A stretch of DNA of 64,000 nucleotides from Marispirochaeta sp. (GTDB taxonomy: Bacteria; Spirochaetota; Spirochaetia; JC444; Marispirochaetaceae), in NCBI RefSeq assembly GCF_963668165.1, contig NZ_OY764209.1, positions 1,178,001-1,242,000 on the forward strand, read 5' to 3'. The translations under genes and the position numbers were made by a program. This document shows positions 50,677-59,543 of this stretch, piece after piece. The notes under the pieces are model-generated. The model searched no databases and was not told where the DNA came from. It saw only the letters and a list, made by a program, of their open reading frames with translations. Every line of letters begins with the position of its first letter. The first letter of the stretch is position 1.

Positions 50677-51413
50677 GCTCAGTTTCCACAGCAGTAATTC
50701 TTGCAGCAGGCATGGGAACCCGCCTGAAGGCGCGCGGGACTGAAGCTCCGAAGGGTTTTCTGACCCTGGGGAGCAAACCGATCATTCAGGAATCCGTCAG
50801 CCGCCAGGAATCCGCGGGGATAGAGAAGATTTACATTGTCACCGGGCATTTGTCGCACTTTTACGATGAACTCGCCGATTCTTCACAAGGGCGCATCTGC
50901 ACGGTAAAGAACGAACAATACGCCGAATCCGGCAGCATGTTTTCCCTGGCAAAGCTCCGGGGCAAACTGGATTCGCCCTTTCTGTTGCTGGAATCCGACC
51001 TTATCTATGAAACCAGGGCCCTTGAGACTCTGCTGGAGGATCCCCGCCCCGATGTAATGCTCGCCTCCGGTTTTACCGGTTCCCGGGATGAGGTCTGGAC
51101 CTGGACGGATGAGAAGGGAAATTTGACAGGACTCTCAAAGAATAAAAACGACAAACCGGAACCTCCCGCGGGAGAACTTGTGGGTATAAGCAAAATCTCG
51201 CCGGATTTCTTTGCTGTCATGCTGGAAGAGGCGGATAAGGCCTTTCAGATGAGCCTGAAGCTTGAGTACGAAACCTGTATGGCTGCGGCTGCTCGACGGA
51301 TTCCAATGGCGGTTAATGTTGTCCCGGATCTTCTCTGGGCGGAAATTGATGATGAGGATCATCTTGAACGGGCCAGGAGTTCAGTGTATCCAAAAATACC
51401 AAAGGTTAATTGA
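50673..51413 (+). CDS. Nucleotidyltransferase, PntC/LicC-like (probable CTP:AEP cytidylyltransferase)
   Basis: The start is GTG in the phnW stop. The 246-residue protein has a canonical loop AVILAAGMGTRLKARGTEAP with KGFLTLGSKPIIQES, then LLLESDLIYETRALETLLED and the late LLWAEIDDEDHLERA. It fits LicC/PntC-type cytidylyltransferases that activate phosphocholine or AEP to a CMP derivative. Coupling to phnW and to a LicD gene favours AEP. The PEP mutase fusion carries a second, altered nucleotidyltransferase domain, so the two may divide or duplicate this role. Confidence 0.87.
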   Translation: MSSVSTAVILAAGMGTRLKARGTEAPKGFLTLGSKPIIQESVSRQESAGIEKIYIVTGHLSHFYDELADSSQGRICTVKNEQYAESGSMFSLAKLRGKLDSPFLLLESDLIYETRALETLLEDPRPDVMLASGFTGSRDEVWTWTDEKGNLTGLSKNKNDKPEPPAGELVGISKISPDFFAVMLEEADKAFQMSLKLEYETCMAAAARRIPMAVNVVPDLLWAEIDDEDHLERARSSVYPKIPKVN

Positions 51414-51982
51414 GCGGCGGAATGTTTGAGAATCCGGAGTTTCAAAAAAAGCAGAATGAAGTACTATCAGAAATTGTTTCCGTCCTGAGGGACTTGGGAA
51501 TTCCATACATTCTGGAAGGCGGCACTCTGCTTGGTGCTGTGCGGGAAGGACGCTTTTTACCCTGGGATGACGATGTTGGACTCGCCGTTCCAACGGAGCA
51601 GGCCTATTCTCAGCGGGAAAAAATCAGACAGAAACTTAAAGAGAATGATTTCGAAATCGGCTATTGTGACGACAGTTCTGAGAACTTTAAAATCAACGTT
51701 CTTAAGCTGAATACCCGCTACGAAATCCTCGGATGGTATAAAAAGGGCCGATATCGGCGGCGTGAACGGCATAAGATGCTCAACAGTTTTATGGAAAAGA
51801 CCGGGAGTATAGAATTCCTGGGCAAAGTCTATTCATGTCCGGCCAAGCCGGAATGCTACCTGAGGTTTTTTTACGGGAACTGGCGAAAGCCGAAAAAATC
51901 CGGCCGGTTTTTCACGATTCGCTGTTATGATCAAAAGCATTTTTGGTCCCGGCAACTGAGAAAACTGCTGAAAAAAGCATGA
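51410..51982 (+). CDS. LicD-family phosphotransferase
   Basis: The start is TTG in the previous stop, or ATG 51422. The ~190-residue protein has the LicD nucleotidyltransferase core: ILEGGTLLGAVREGRFLPWD followed by DDVGLAVP, with Asp residues for metal, and YEILGWYKKGRYRRRERHKM later. LicD enzymes transfer phosphocholine or similar groups from CDP/CMP donors to surface glycans. Here the donor is most likely CMP-AEP made by the upstream genes. It is shorter than many LicD proteins (~260) but the core is complete. Confidence 0.87.
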   Translation: MSGGMFENPEFQKKQNEVLSEIVSVLRDLGIPYILEGGTLLGAVREGRFLPWDDDVGLAVPTEQAYSQREKIRQKLKENDFEIGYCDDSSENFKINVLKLNTRYEILGWYKKGRYRRRERHKMLNSFMEKTGSIEFLGKVYSCPAKPECYLRFFYGNWRKPKKSGRFFTIRCYDQKHFWSRQLRKLLKKA

Positions 51983-51997
51983 TCATAAGGACGAATA

Positions 51998-52831
51998 ATG
52001 CGTTTTATTACTGAGCTCCACAAAAAACATCTGAATAAGCCAGTGTGGATCGCCGGATCAGATCCGACCCTGGGGGAATATCCGGATTCTTTTTTTGATG
52101 ACAAGATAGGTATAACCCTGCACATGGCGCATGTAAAATTCCCGGAGGCATCCTACAGGTATGCCAACGAGTATGACCGGGTGGAATATCTTAAAAAGGA
52201 GTATTCCGGTTTTTCCCAGCAGGAGCATATTTTTGCCTGGCCTTTTTACGGGAAGTGTAAAAAGGAGAGCAGGGATTTAATCCGGGATATGGAATCAGTC
52301 TATCATCTGCGCTGGATGATTTATCCCCCCCGGGGTATCCGGGAGTATGTGGACTGGAGCTTTACTCATTATAAAGTCAAACAGGCACGGGCGGGTAAAT
52401 CCGTGCGCTACGGCGGTCACGGTACCTGTCTGCACGGGGCTCTCTACGCGGCTATCATGATGGGCGGTAATCCTATTAATATCATTGGTGCCGGTCATGG
52501 AAAGGCTACCGGCATTGGAGATGCAGAACATTTTGGAACGGTTAACGAGATTGATCAGGTCATGCGCCCCGGCATTCGATCGTTCTCCGACCCTGTCAAC
52601 AATGTTCCTATGATAGAACAGACCCTGGCCATAATGGAAGGCTGCCGCCGGGAAGGAATAGAAGTAAACTGGTATATGCGCTACGATAACGGCGGATTGC
52701 CTGAAATGCAGATTGATTATGAAGAGATTGAACGGCAAAAGAAGGAGCTGGCTAATCTGCCAAAAACAGCGAGCCGGCGGGTAAAAAACGCGATTAAATC
52801 AGCTTATAGACCGTTTCTTAATCGTTTATAA
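51998..52831 (+). CDS. Unrecognised cytoplasmic protein with MptE/DUF115-like segment
   Basis: A 277-residue soluble protein. PVWIAGSDPTLGEYPDSFFD near the N-terminus and HGTCLHGALYAAIMMGGNPI then NIIGAGHGKATGIGDAEHFG resemble the Rossmann core of DUF115/6-hydroxymethylpterin-pyrophosphokinase MptE-like proteins, many of which are glycosyltransferases of surface sugars. No catalytic motif is decisive. The C-terminus is basic (KTASRRVKNAIKSAYRPFLN). Located 15 bp after licD, it may be an extra transferase or a modifying enzyme of the phosphonate module. Assignment is weak. Confidence 0.45.
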   Translation: MRFITELHKKHLNKPVWIAGSDPTLGEYPDSFFDDKIGITLHMAHVKFPEASYRYANEYDRVEYLKKEYSGFSQQEHIFAWPFYGKCKKESRDLIRDMESVYHLRWMIYPPRGIREYVDWSFTHYKVKQARAGKSVRYGGHGTCLHGALYAAIMMGGNPINIIGAGHGKATGIGDAEHFGTVNEIDQVMRPGIRSFSDPVNNVPMIEQTLAIMEGCRREGIEVNWYMRYDNGGLPEMQIDYEEIERQKKELANLPKTASRRVKNAIKSAYRPFLNRL

Positions 52832-52887
52832 CAAAGTTCTAATCGAATTGTAGCTGAAATCTGACTTCCCTGTTGCATATTTATATC

Positions 52888-53190
52888 ATGGAAGACAGGA
52901 TATGGTCTAATCCTATCGCTGATAAGGAAATCAGAAAGAAAGATCCTTTTGGATCGTATACCCATGTTGTGCGAATTGACACCGAGTTCATGCCGGACAG
53001 TCATCTTGAGTATATTCTCCGAGCTTTTTCTTGTATCAATAATGATGTTCCAGGAGGGTGTCTTGTTTTCGCCGGACGGATACCACCAAACCGTATTGGA
53101 AAAAATAACGCGTTGTTTATAAGTGAATTGATAGATGCTCTTGGGCTCAGTCGCTTGGTATTCATTCCAGGCTGTGAAAAAACTGAGTGA
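52888..53190 (+). CDS. Hypothetical small protein
   Basis: ATG 52888 (MEDRIWSNPIADKEIRKKDP) is used; an in-frame TTG at 52873 is possible. About 100 residues, with GSYTHVVRIDTEFMPDSHLE, GGCLVFAGRIPPNRIGKN and a final SRLVFIPGCEKTE. I do not recognise a family. It could be the N-terminal fragment of a longer nucleotide-binding protein, since it ends abruptly after a predicted strand. Weak ribosome site (no purine run in good position). Reported as a possible gene only. Confidence 0.35.
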   Translation: MEDRIWSNPIADKEIRKKDPFGSYTHVVRIDTEFMPDSHLEYILRAFSCINNDVPGGCLVFAGRIPPNRIGKNNALFISELIDALGLSRLVFIPGCEKTE

Positions 53191-53257
53191 ACTTATGTAA
53201 GCTGTATTTTCTCCTATAGAATTTTTTTTCCTTTTAACAATAATAAACAGGATTTAT

Positions 53258-54409
53258 ATGACCATACTCGGCATTTTTTTAAACAACGAAATCCGCACCG
53301 GCGGACATCGCCGTTATCTTGAACTCCTGGAAGATTTGGCTGAAAAAGGGCACCGCGTGCTTGTGCTGCTGAATGAGGATCTTGATTATGCTCCCAAGAG
53401 TTTTAATGAGGTCCGTCTTAAAGCTCGCTATGTACGCCGTAGTTTTCCCCCAGCTTCGACGGTATTTCGCACATCCGTACGTAGAAATCTCGGTAAAATT
53501 ATAACGGCCGCGAGCAATGTGGACTGGATTCTGATTCATGGAGAAACACATTTACTTACCGCTGTCTTTTTAAAAAGACAGTTAGGGTGCAAACTGCTAT
53601 TTGGTATTCGCAGCAATGTGGTCCGTTGGAGCAGTATCTCCATGCGGGAAAACCGGCTGCGACCTTTGGCCTTTTTCTCCGCCCTGAAGGAACATTTGAC
53701 CTACCGAATATACGAAAAAATCGCGGCAAAAAATGCTGATAAGTTGGCGTTTCAAAGTACTTACGATCAGAATGATTTTATTGAGCGTGCGCCGAAAGGA
53801 AAAGAAAAAACTGTTATTATCGGAGGCAATATCGGCGAGCCAAGATTTAAGCCCGAGCACCGAAATATAAACTCAAGCACCACTTTAAAGAAGCTCCTTT
53901 TTGTCGGAACCCTTGGAGAAAGAAAGGGTCTCAGATACCTTCTGGAAGCACTATCAATTTTGAGAGAACGGGGTATTGACAACCTGGAGCTGGATGTCCT
54001 GGGACGAAATACTGACGATACTGTCCATTCAGTCTTTGCTGCAGAGCATGGTCTTCAGAATCAGGTCAGGTTTCAAGGTAGAGTCGCCGATCCTTTCCCT
54101 TTTTATGCCTCTAGTGATCTGCTGGTCGTACCGTCCCTCTTTGACAGCTATCCCGACACGATAATAGAAGCCCTGCATACAGGTACGCCGGTTATAGCAT
54201 CCAGGGTTGGCGGCATGCCGGACCAGCTTGCTTACAATGAGCTGCTGTTTCCGCCCCGGGATTCCAGGGCTCTGGCGGATATCCTGGGAGAATTGACTCG
54301 TAATCCGGATACCTACCTGAGGCTGCGGGAATTGTGTGCCCGGCGGCAGAAGGCTTTTCATTTTGACTGGGCTCAAAAATGGGAAGAAGCTATGAAGAAG
54401 ATAATATAG
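53258..54409 (+). CDS. Glycosyltransferase, GT4 family
   Basis: A 383-residue GT-B protein. N-domain: GILVLNNE-like start (LGIFLNNEIRTGGHRRYLEL), HRVLVLLNEDLDY, VDWILIHGETHLLTAV. C-domain: LKKLLFVGTLGERKGLRYLL, VRFQGRVADPFPFYASSDLL and VPSLFDSYPDTIIEALHTGT then PVIASRVGGMP, with the E-x7-E donor-binding helix. It starts a run of five glycosyltransferase genes (53258-58948). Confidence 0.88.
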   Translation: MTILGIFLNNEIRTGGHRRYLELLEDLAEKGHRVLVLLNEDLDYAPKSFNEVRLKARYVRRSFPPASTVFRTSVRRNLGKIITAASNVDWILIHGETHLLTAVFLKRQLGCKLLFGIRSNVVRWSSISMRENRLRPLAFFSALKEHLTYRIYEKIAAKNADKLAFQSTYDQNDFIERAPKGKEKTVIIGGNIGEPRFKPEHRNINSSTTLKKLLFVGTLGERKGLRYLLEALSILRERGIDNLELDVLGRNTDDTVHSVFAAEHGLQNQVRFQGRVADPFPFYASSDLLVVPSLFDSYPDTIIEALHTGTPVIASRVGGMPDQLAYNELLFPPRDSRALADILGELTRNPDTYLRLRELCARRQKAFHFDWAQKWEEAMKKII

Positions 54410-54443
54410 ACTTCTAAAACTACCTATAGAATATTGAGGAAGA

Positions 54444-55508
54444 ATGATGCCAAATATTCCAGATTGTATCTTGGATAGTCTCAGCATTGACACCGGGGAA
54501 ATAAATACCAATTGTAATATTTTTTTGTTTACTGTTATAAAAAATGAAGAGTTCTTTATTCCGTCTTTTCTTGATCATTATAGAAAAATAGGTGTCGAAC
54601 AGTTTCTTTTTTTAGATGATAAATCCAGCGATAAGACCCGGGACATGCTGAAAAACGAGTCGGATTGTGTTATTCTTTCATCACCATATTCCTTTGGTGA
54701 TGAAATTTCCTTTACTAATAACAAAGGACAGCAAGAAAAACAGAGGGTTGGTAAGCTGTTAAAAGCTGCCATCCCGGAAAAGTTTTTAAGAAATAAACTG
54801 GGTATCTATGCAGACGCAGATGAATTCCTGGTTTTTCCTTCAGGAATCAACAATCTGCAAGAGCTCTATAAAATAATGCGTGAGAAAGGAATCAAAACTA
54901 TTGCTGCAAGCCAAATAGAGTTTTATCCTAAGAATTTAACAGATTTGTCAGAAACGAAAGGATTTTCTTGTTTAAAAGAAATACTACACTCATATCCATA
55001 TTTTGATGCAGAAACTCTTGTCACATTACACGAAGGAAAACAGCCCGGGGAGGTGGGAGATTCTGCCTCCAAGAGACTGTTTGCCCGATACCATATTGCA
55101 AAACCACTACGGTATATACGCAAAATTCCACCAAAGGTTTTTCAAAAAATATTTCGCTTTCCGGTTGATGATTCATCGGTATTTAAAACACCAGTATTTT
55201 TATTTGAAGATGGAGTCGAATTAATTGGCAGTCATAATGCCAATGTTGCCCCTACCGACAAAATATTATTAGGATTATTTCATTTTAAGTATACCTGTGA
55301 TTCAAAGCGTCGAATTGATCAAGCTCTCGAATTAAAATCCCATAGAAACAAGAGTCTTAAGTATAAAAGCTATTACCGATTGTTCAAAGAGATGGCAGGT
55401 AAAGAAGACTCATTTATAGGACCAAAAAGTAAAGAATTCAGAAATCTAAAGGATTTGGAGCATGCAGGTTTAATTAAGAATGATTTTTTCGAAAAAGATG
55501 TGAGTTAG
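54444..55508 (+). CDS. Glycosyltransferase family 2-like (GT92/Glyco_tranf_2_4 type)
   Basis: A 354-residue GT-A protein. FLFTVIKNEEFFIPSFLDHY, IGVEQFLFLDDKSSDKTRDM and LGIYADADEFLVFP with the DAD metal motif define the Glyco_tranf_2_4/GT92-like group. SQIEFYPKNLTDL and VGDSASKRLFARYHIAKPLR follow; the C-terminus is rich in Lys and Arg. More AT-rich than the next genes. It likely adds one sugar to the glycan; specificity not visible. Confidence 0.8.
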   Translation: MMPNIPDCILDSLSIDTGEINTNCNIFLFTVIKNEEFFIPSFLDHYRKIGVEQFLFLDDKSSDKTRDMLKNESDCVILSSPYSFGDEISFTNNKGQQEKQRVGKLLKAAIPEKFLRNKLGIYADADEFLVFPSGINNLQELYKIMREKGIKTIAASQIEFYPKNLTDLSETKGFSCLKEILHSYPYFDAETLVTLHEGKQPGEVGDSASKRLFARYHIAKPLRYIRKIPPKVFQKIFRFPVDDSSVFKTPVFLFEDGVELIGSHNANVAPTDKILLGLFHFKYTCDSKRRIDQALELKSHRNKSLKYKSYYRLFKEMAGKEDSFIGPKSKEFRNLKDLEHAGLIKNDFFEKDVS

Positions 55509-55514
55509 TGTTGT

Positions 55515-56738
55515 ATGCGCATCCTTATTCTCACCAATTCCTTTCCCCACACCTCGGAAACCTTTATCCACAACCATATTCAGGGTCTGGCGGACCGGGG
55601 CAACCAGGTTACGGTGTTTGCAAAACGTGCCAAGCGTAATGCGGAAAATACTGATCCCGATCAATTGTACCGGATAGTGTACTACTCTACCGCTCAAAAA
55701 AACAGAGCTGCGTTCAATGCCCTGCAGAGCACTTTTTTTTATGTCCTGCGGCATCCTCTGCGGTTTTTTTCTGTTCTGCGGCAGATCGCCGTGCATCATG
55801 ACTGGGCGGTACTGCAGTCTTTCGCCGCGGCCCGCCGGATTTCCGGCGAAACCTTCGATGTTACCCATGCGGAGTTTGGTCCCCTGGGGAACATTGCTCT
55901 GGCTTTACGGGCCTGCGACGTAAAAACCGGTCCGATCTGCACATCCTTCCGCGGGGCAGATATTTCCAGCTACCTTAAACGACGTCCCCGTTCTTACTGT
56001 CTCCTTTCCAAAAAAGGGGATTTATTCTTACCGGTTTGCAAGGCCTTTATTCCACGGCTTACAGAGATCGGTTTTCCATCACGGCGCATACAGGTCTACC
56101 ACTCAGCTGTGGACCTTACGGGTTTTCCATTCCGGGGGACTGAAGCTTCAGTCACTGGTAAACCAGGGCGGCTGATTGCCCTCGGTCGATTTGTGCGGAA
56201 AAAAGGCTTTCATCTGGCGGTGGAGCTGCTTGCAAGGCTGCAAAACGATGGATTCGATCTTCAGCTTGAACTAATTGGCGACGGCCCGGAACGGGAAACC
56301 GTGCTGGCCCGGGCCGAAGAGGCAGGAGTCGCGGATAAGGTCCTCTCCCCCGGCTGGCTGGGCCGCGCGGAAATCCTGGAGCATCTTCAGCGGGCGGACG
56401 TCTGTCTGGGTACCAGCGTTACACCGGAGACGGGTGAACTTGAGGGGATTCCCAATGTACTGAAAGAGGCCATGGCTGTGGGGGTTCCGGTCGTTGCCTT
56501 TGATCACTCCGGGGTTGCCGAAATTGTTCAAAACGGTGTTACCGGTTTCCTCCTGCCCGAAGGAGACATTGATGCCATGGCCGGGGCTGTACGGCAGCTT
56601 CTGGAGAACAAAAAAACGGCCGCCTCGATTATAACAGCGGCGAGAGCCCTGATTGAGGATGAGTACGGAGTAGAAAACCAGGCAGCCGCCGCGGAAAAAC
56701 TCTACCGCTCCTGTAATGAAAACTCGGGGCTTTTATGA
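55515..56738 (+). CDS. Glycosyltransferase, GT4 family (WcaL-like)
   Basis: A 407-residue GT-B protein: MRILILTNSFPHTSETFIHN (the SETFI motif typical of WcaL/AmsK-like enzymes), THAEFGPLGNIALALRACDV, FRGADISSYLKRRP, then the C-domain GRLIALGRFVRKKGFHLAVE, VLSPGWLGRAEILEHLQRAD and CLGTSVTPETGELEGIPNVL with EAMAVGVPVVAFDHSG. Colanic-acid-type WcaL enzymes are galactosyltransferases, but specificity cannot be carried over. Confidence 0.9.
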   Translation: MRILILTNSFPHTSETFIHNHIQGLADRGNQVTVFAKRAKRNAENTDPDQLYRIVYYSTAQKNRAAFNALQSTFFYVLRHPLRFFSVLRQIAVHHDWAVLQSFAAARRISGETFDVTHAEFGPLGNIALALRACDVKTGPICTSFRGADISSYLKRRPRSYCLLSKKGDLFLPVCKAFIPRLTEIGFPSRRIQVYHSAVDLTGFPFRGTEASVTGKPGRLIALGRFVRKKGFHLAVELLARLQNDGFDLQLELIGDGPERETVLARAEEAGVADKVLSPGWLGRAEILEHLQRADVCLGTSVTPETGELEGIPNVLKEAMAVGVPVVAFDHSGVAEIVQNGVTGFLLPEGDIDAMAGAVRQLLENKKTAASIITAARALIEDEYGVENQAAAAEKLYRSCNENSGLL

Positions 56739-56753
56739 TTACAAGGACACAAG

Positions 56754-57878
56754 ATGCTTGAACATGTACGTGAAAAGAAAAAAAACAGGCCCAGGGTTGG
56801 GGTTTTTACCCGTCCCATCGATAAAGGAACCAGCGGAAGCGGTCACCATTTACATGAGATTCTGCGCCATGTACTGGAATTGAACAAGGAGTTTGAGATT
56901 ATCCTTATCCATTACGAAAAGAATGATACGGATATTTACCGCAGCGCCCCGGAAATAATCATTCCCCGGAACCCCCTGCGGGCAGCGGCGGTTCTTAAAT
57001 CCTTTGATTTTGATGTATTGCACTACAATCCCCTGACAATCTTCGCCCCCATGCTGGGCCTTAAAGCTGCTAAATGCGCTACTATTCACGGCGCGGAACC
57101 GAATATCGTGCCCCGGTATTACAACCTGACAACCCGGCTCCATGCCAGAGCGGTAAAGCCCTTTCTGGCCCGCCGCATGGACAGAATATTTACAGTCTCC
57201 CGGACGAGTAAGGACTACTATGTTCGCAACTGGGGGGTCAGGCCGGAACGGGTTTCGATTTGTTATAACTCGGTAAGCAATGCCTACCGGCGTCTTGGTA
57301 CTGAAACTGAAATACGAAAAAAGTACGCTATCTCCGGACGCCATATTTTCCATGTCAGTAAGTATTCACCCCGCAAGAATCCTGAGTGTATCCTGCGGGG
57401 CTTTGCAGAACTTGCAGCGGATTCTGACTTTAGCGACTTGTCGCTGGTGTTATCCGGAAGCGGCTGGGAGAATGATTATACCCGTTCCCTGGTGGGGGAA
57501 CTGGGTCTGAAAAAAAGGGTCGTATGTACCGGTTTTACCCCGGAGGAGGACGTTGTGGCTCTCTTTAACGAGGCGGAAGCCTTTGTCTTTCCTTCCCGGG
57601 CAGAAGGCTTCGGTATGCCCAACATTGAAGCTATGGCATGCGGCTGCCCGGTGGTTACCTCATCTTCATTCGCTATTCCCGAAATAGTCGGCGATGCCGC
57701 TCAGCTTATGGAAGATGCCGATGACTATCATGACCTGGCGCAGAAGGTCCGTGCCCTCCTGAAAAATCCTTCCCTGAGGGACGACTATGTTCAAAAAGGA
57801 CTTGCCCGTGCGGCCTGTTATTCCTGGACAACCAGCGCGGAAACAGTACTGTCAGGCTATCGAGACCTGATCAGGTAA
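56754..57878 (+). CDS. Glycosyltransferase, GT4 family
   Basis: A 374-residue GT-B protein. RVGVFTRPIDKGTSGSGHHL at the N-terminus, DFDVLHYNPLTIFAPMLGLK and IHGAEPNIVPRYYNL in the N-domain, then DRIFTVSRTSKDYYVRNWGV, HIFHVSKYSPRKNPECILRG, VVCTGFTPEEDVVALFNEAE and AFVFPSRAEGFGMPNIEAMA with CGCPVVTS. All of these are normal GT4 signatures. Its 3' end overlaps the convergent gene at 57857 by 22 bp. Confidence 0.9.
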   Translation: MLEHVREKKKNRPRVGVFTRPIDKGTSGSGHHLHEILRHVLELNKEFEIILIHYEKNDTDIYRSAPEIIIPRNPLRAAAVLKSFDFDVLHYNPLTIFAPMLGLKAAKCATIHGAEPNIVPRYYNLTTRLHARAVKPFLARRMDRIFTVSRTSKDYYVRNWGVRPERVSICYNSVSNAYRRLGTETEIRKKYAISGRHIFHVSKYSPRKNPECILRGFAELAADSDFSDLSLVLSGSGWENDYTRSLVGELGLKKRVVCTGFTPEEDVVALFNEAEAFVFPSRAEGFGMPNIEAMACGCPVVTSSSFAIPEIVGDAAQLMEDADDYHDLAQKVRALLKNPSLRDDYVQKGLARAACYSWTTSAETVLSGYRDLIR

Positions 57879-58948
57879 TCACATCCTTTTACCATTCCCA
57901 GAATCTCCTCAACCCGCTCCTCAATTTTCGCGGCCTGCTCTGTGTACGCTTCGAAGGCCTTCCGTACTATTCTTTCACGCTCAACATCATCCTCAAGATA
58001 CCTTGTACCCTTCTCAAGCAGGTCGGTCGCGTCCCAGTCGATTGGAACGTAGGTTTCTCCGGGGAAAAATATGTCAGGCCAGGTTTCCATGTGGGACATA
58101 TCCGGCTTCAAGAGCAGGCTGGCGTTCAGAACCGCCTCAAAGTCCCGAAAGCAGACCTCGCCCCAGCCGAAGGGGCTCAGGGTTATTTTGCAGTTTTTTA
58201 TCTCGTCGTTATAGCGGTTCTGCTCCACCCTGCCGGTCAGGTAATCGGGATGGTCCTTGATCTTCTCAATTATCTGCTCCCGGTGAAACAGCAGGGTCGG
58301 CCGTTTAGGCCCACCCCAGCGCGCTTGAATGGGATAGGTTCCCTTGTTCTGCGGTAACGTCGGGGGCAGGTCCGGGTTTTTGTAAAAAGGACGAACGACC
58401 TTCAGGTTTCCCGTTATTCTGGCCATGGCAACGGCGGAGCGCTGGCGTAGTTTCAACTTGGGGAAATCCCCGATGCCGATGTTCCAGGAAACCTTAAGCT
58501 TGGCCAGATCCTCATCCGATGCGACTACCTTACGGGGCATCGGGTCCGGATCTTCTATGCCGTATCTTTTATGGATGTAGTCGGTGAAAATCTCATCCCC
58601 GTACAAGGGCTGTTTATAGAGGTTTTTATTTTTAAACAGACTCTTGTTAAAAAAAAGATCCACGTAGGGCAGGACCTCGGGGCGCAGGATCCCGCCGCCG
58701 GCATTGCCGTTGAAAAAGAAAATGGTTTCGTATTTATCGCGGAATCTTTTTAGGAGTTCCATATCAACCTTGTCCGGTTTCAGGAACCAGCGGTCCATAA
58801 ATAGAACCCTGTTTCTGTCCCGTTTAAGGCAGTAATCGGGATTACGGGTGTATCGGAAGAGCTTCCGGTGTTTCGAAAAGAGAAAAGGCTTTAAACTGTG
58901 AAACGCGCTGATGCGGTCATAAAAGGACAGTACGGTAATTCTGCTCAT
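57857..58948 (-). CDS. Putative glycosyltransferase (exostosin/GT-B-like)
   Basis: I use ATG 58948 (MSRITVLSFYDRISAFHSLK); the longest frame starts at 59011 with a non-canonical segment. About 363 residues. ETIFFFNGNAGGGILRPEVL and PYVDLFFNKSLFKNKNLYKQ are in the first half; YNDEIKNCKITLSPFGWGEV then CFRDFEAVLNASLLLKPDMS and HMETWPDIFFPGETYVPIDW form a donor-site-like region seen in exostosin and related GT-B proteins, with DLLEKGTRYLEDDVERERIV at the end. Single minus-strand gene after a run of plus-strand transferases. Family assignment moderate. Confidence 0.65.
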   Translation of the reverse strand: MSRITVLSFYDRISAFHSLKPFLFSKHRKLFRYTRNPDYCLKRDRNRVLFMDRWFLKPDKVDMELLKRFRDKYETIFFFNGNAGGGILRPEVLPYVDLFFNKSLFKNKNLYKQPLYGDEIFTDYIHKRYGIEDPDPMPRKVVASDEDLAKLKVSWNIGIGDFPKLKLRQRSAVAMARITGNLKVVRPFYKNPDLPPTLPQNKGTYPIQARWGGPKRPTLLFHREQIIEKIKDHPDYLTGRVEQNRYNDEIKNCKITLSPFGWGEVCFRDFEAVLNASLLLKPDMSHMETWPDIFFPGETYVPIDWDATDLLEKGTRYLEDDVERERIVRKAFEAYTEQAAKIEERVEEILGMVKGCDYLIRSR

Positions 58949-59258
58949 GTATAAAGTCTCCCGGGAATTGTTGAAAGTATAAACAGACTTGTTCCGACCT
59001 GCAAGATACAATGAATTCTACACCCTGAATTACCGGGACAGAAAAAAAAGGCAAGGTAGATGAAAAAACAAACAGAATAATTCTCTGTTTTTATCTCTCC
59101 AAACACTGTGCCCTTTGTACATCGGTGGCCCAATTCCTTTCACAGACTCTTATCCTGCCCATCCTCCCCATCTTTGTTTCATACTTCTTCTGAGTTTCTC
59201 AGTGTTCTCCGTGGTTTTCCTTCACCATCCTTGTTCCAGGAAACCCCGGGGGTTCTTA
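58949..59258. other. Intergenic stretch of ~310 bp
   Basis: Contains the probable 5' region of the minus-strand glycosyltransferase, then a reversed interspersed repeat (59091-59240). No ORF in either strand is supported. Confidence 0.55.
59091..59240 (-). repeat. Interspersed repeat, reversed copy 12
   Basis: Plus strand reads TTATCTCTCCAAACACTGTG, CCCTTTGTACATCGGTGGCC, CAATTCCTTTCACAGACTCT, TATCCTGCCCATCCTCCCCA, TCTTTGTTTC and GTTCTCCGTGGTTTTCC, TTCACCATCCTTGTTCCAGG. These are complements of the modules found forward at 12-20 kb. Confidence 0.8.
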
Positions 59259-59534
59259 TCAGCCAACTTTTTCCTCAGGTACAGAAAAAACTGATATACC
59301 TGTTACAAGCTTATAAAGATGTTCAGGGGCTATATCCAGTTCCCCGTTTCCCCATGTTAAGGTTCCAAACTCAATCTTGAAATTCTTAAAATAACTACTA
59401 TCTAAAAACTTTCGAAAAACATTACCCGGATCAGGAAAAGAGGATAAATCGACGATTCCGGAGTGACCGTCTTCGAATTTTATCTTGATCCGATAATCAG
59501 TAAGATAGTCAGCTTCTCTGATTTCAAAAAACAT
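59259..59534 (-). CDS. DUF2442 family protein
   Basis: A 91-residue protein: YRIKIKFEDGHSGIVDLSSF, then FRKFLDSSYFKNFKIEFGTL, TWGNGELDIAPEHLYKL. This L-x-F-x-D-G-x-x-x-x-V-D and LTWPNGxDIxPexLY pattern is DUF2442. It follows the DUF4160 gene by 9 bp, the usual order of this two-gene unit. The pair is often listed among TA-like modules, but no activity is known to me. Confidence 0.85.
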   Translation of the reverse strand: MFFEIREADYLTDYRIKIKFEDGHSGIVDLSSFPDPGNVFRKFLDSSYFKNFKIEFGTLTWGNGELDIAPEHLYKLVTGISVFSVPEEKVG

Positions 59535-59543
59535 ACCCGGCTC

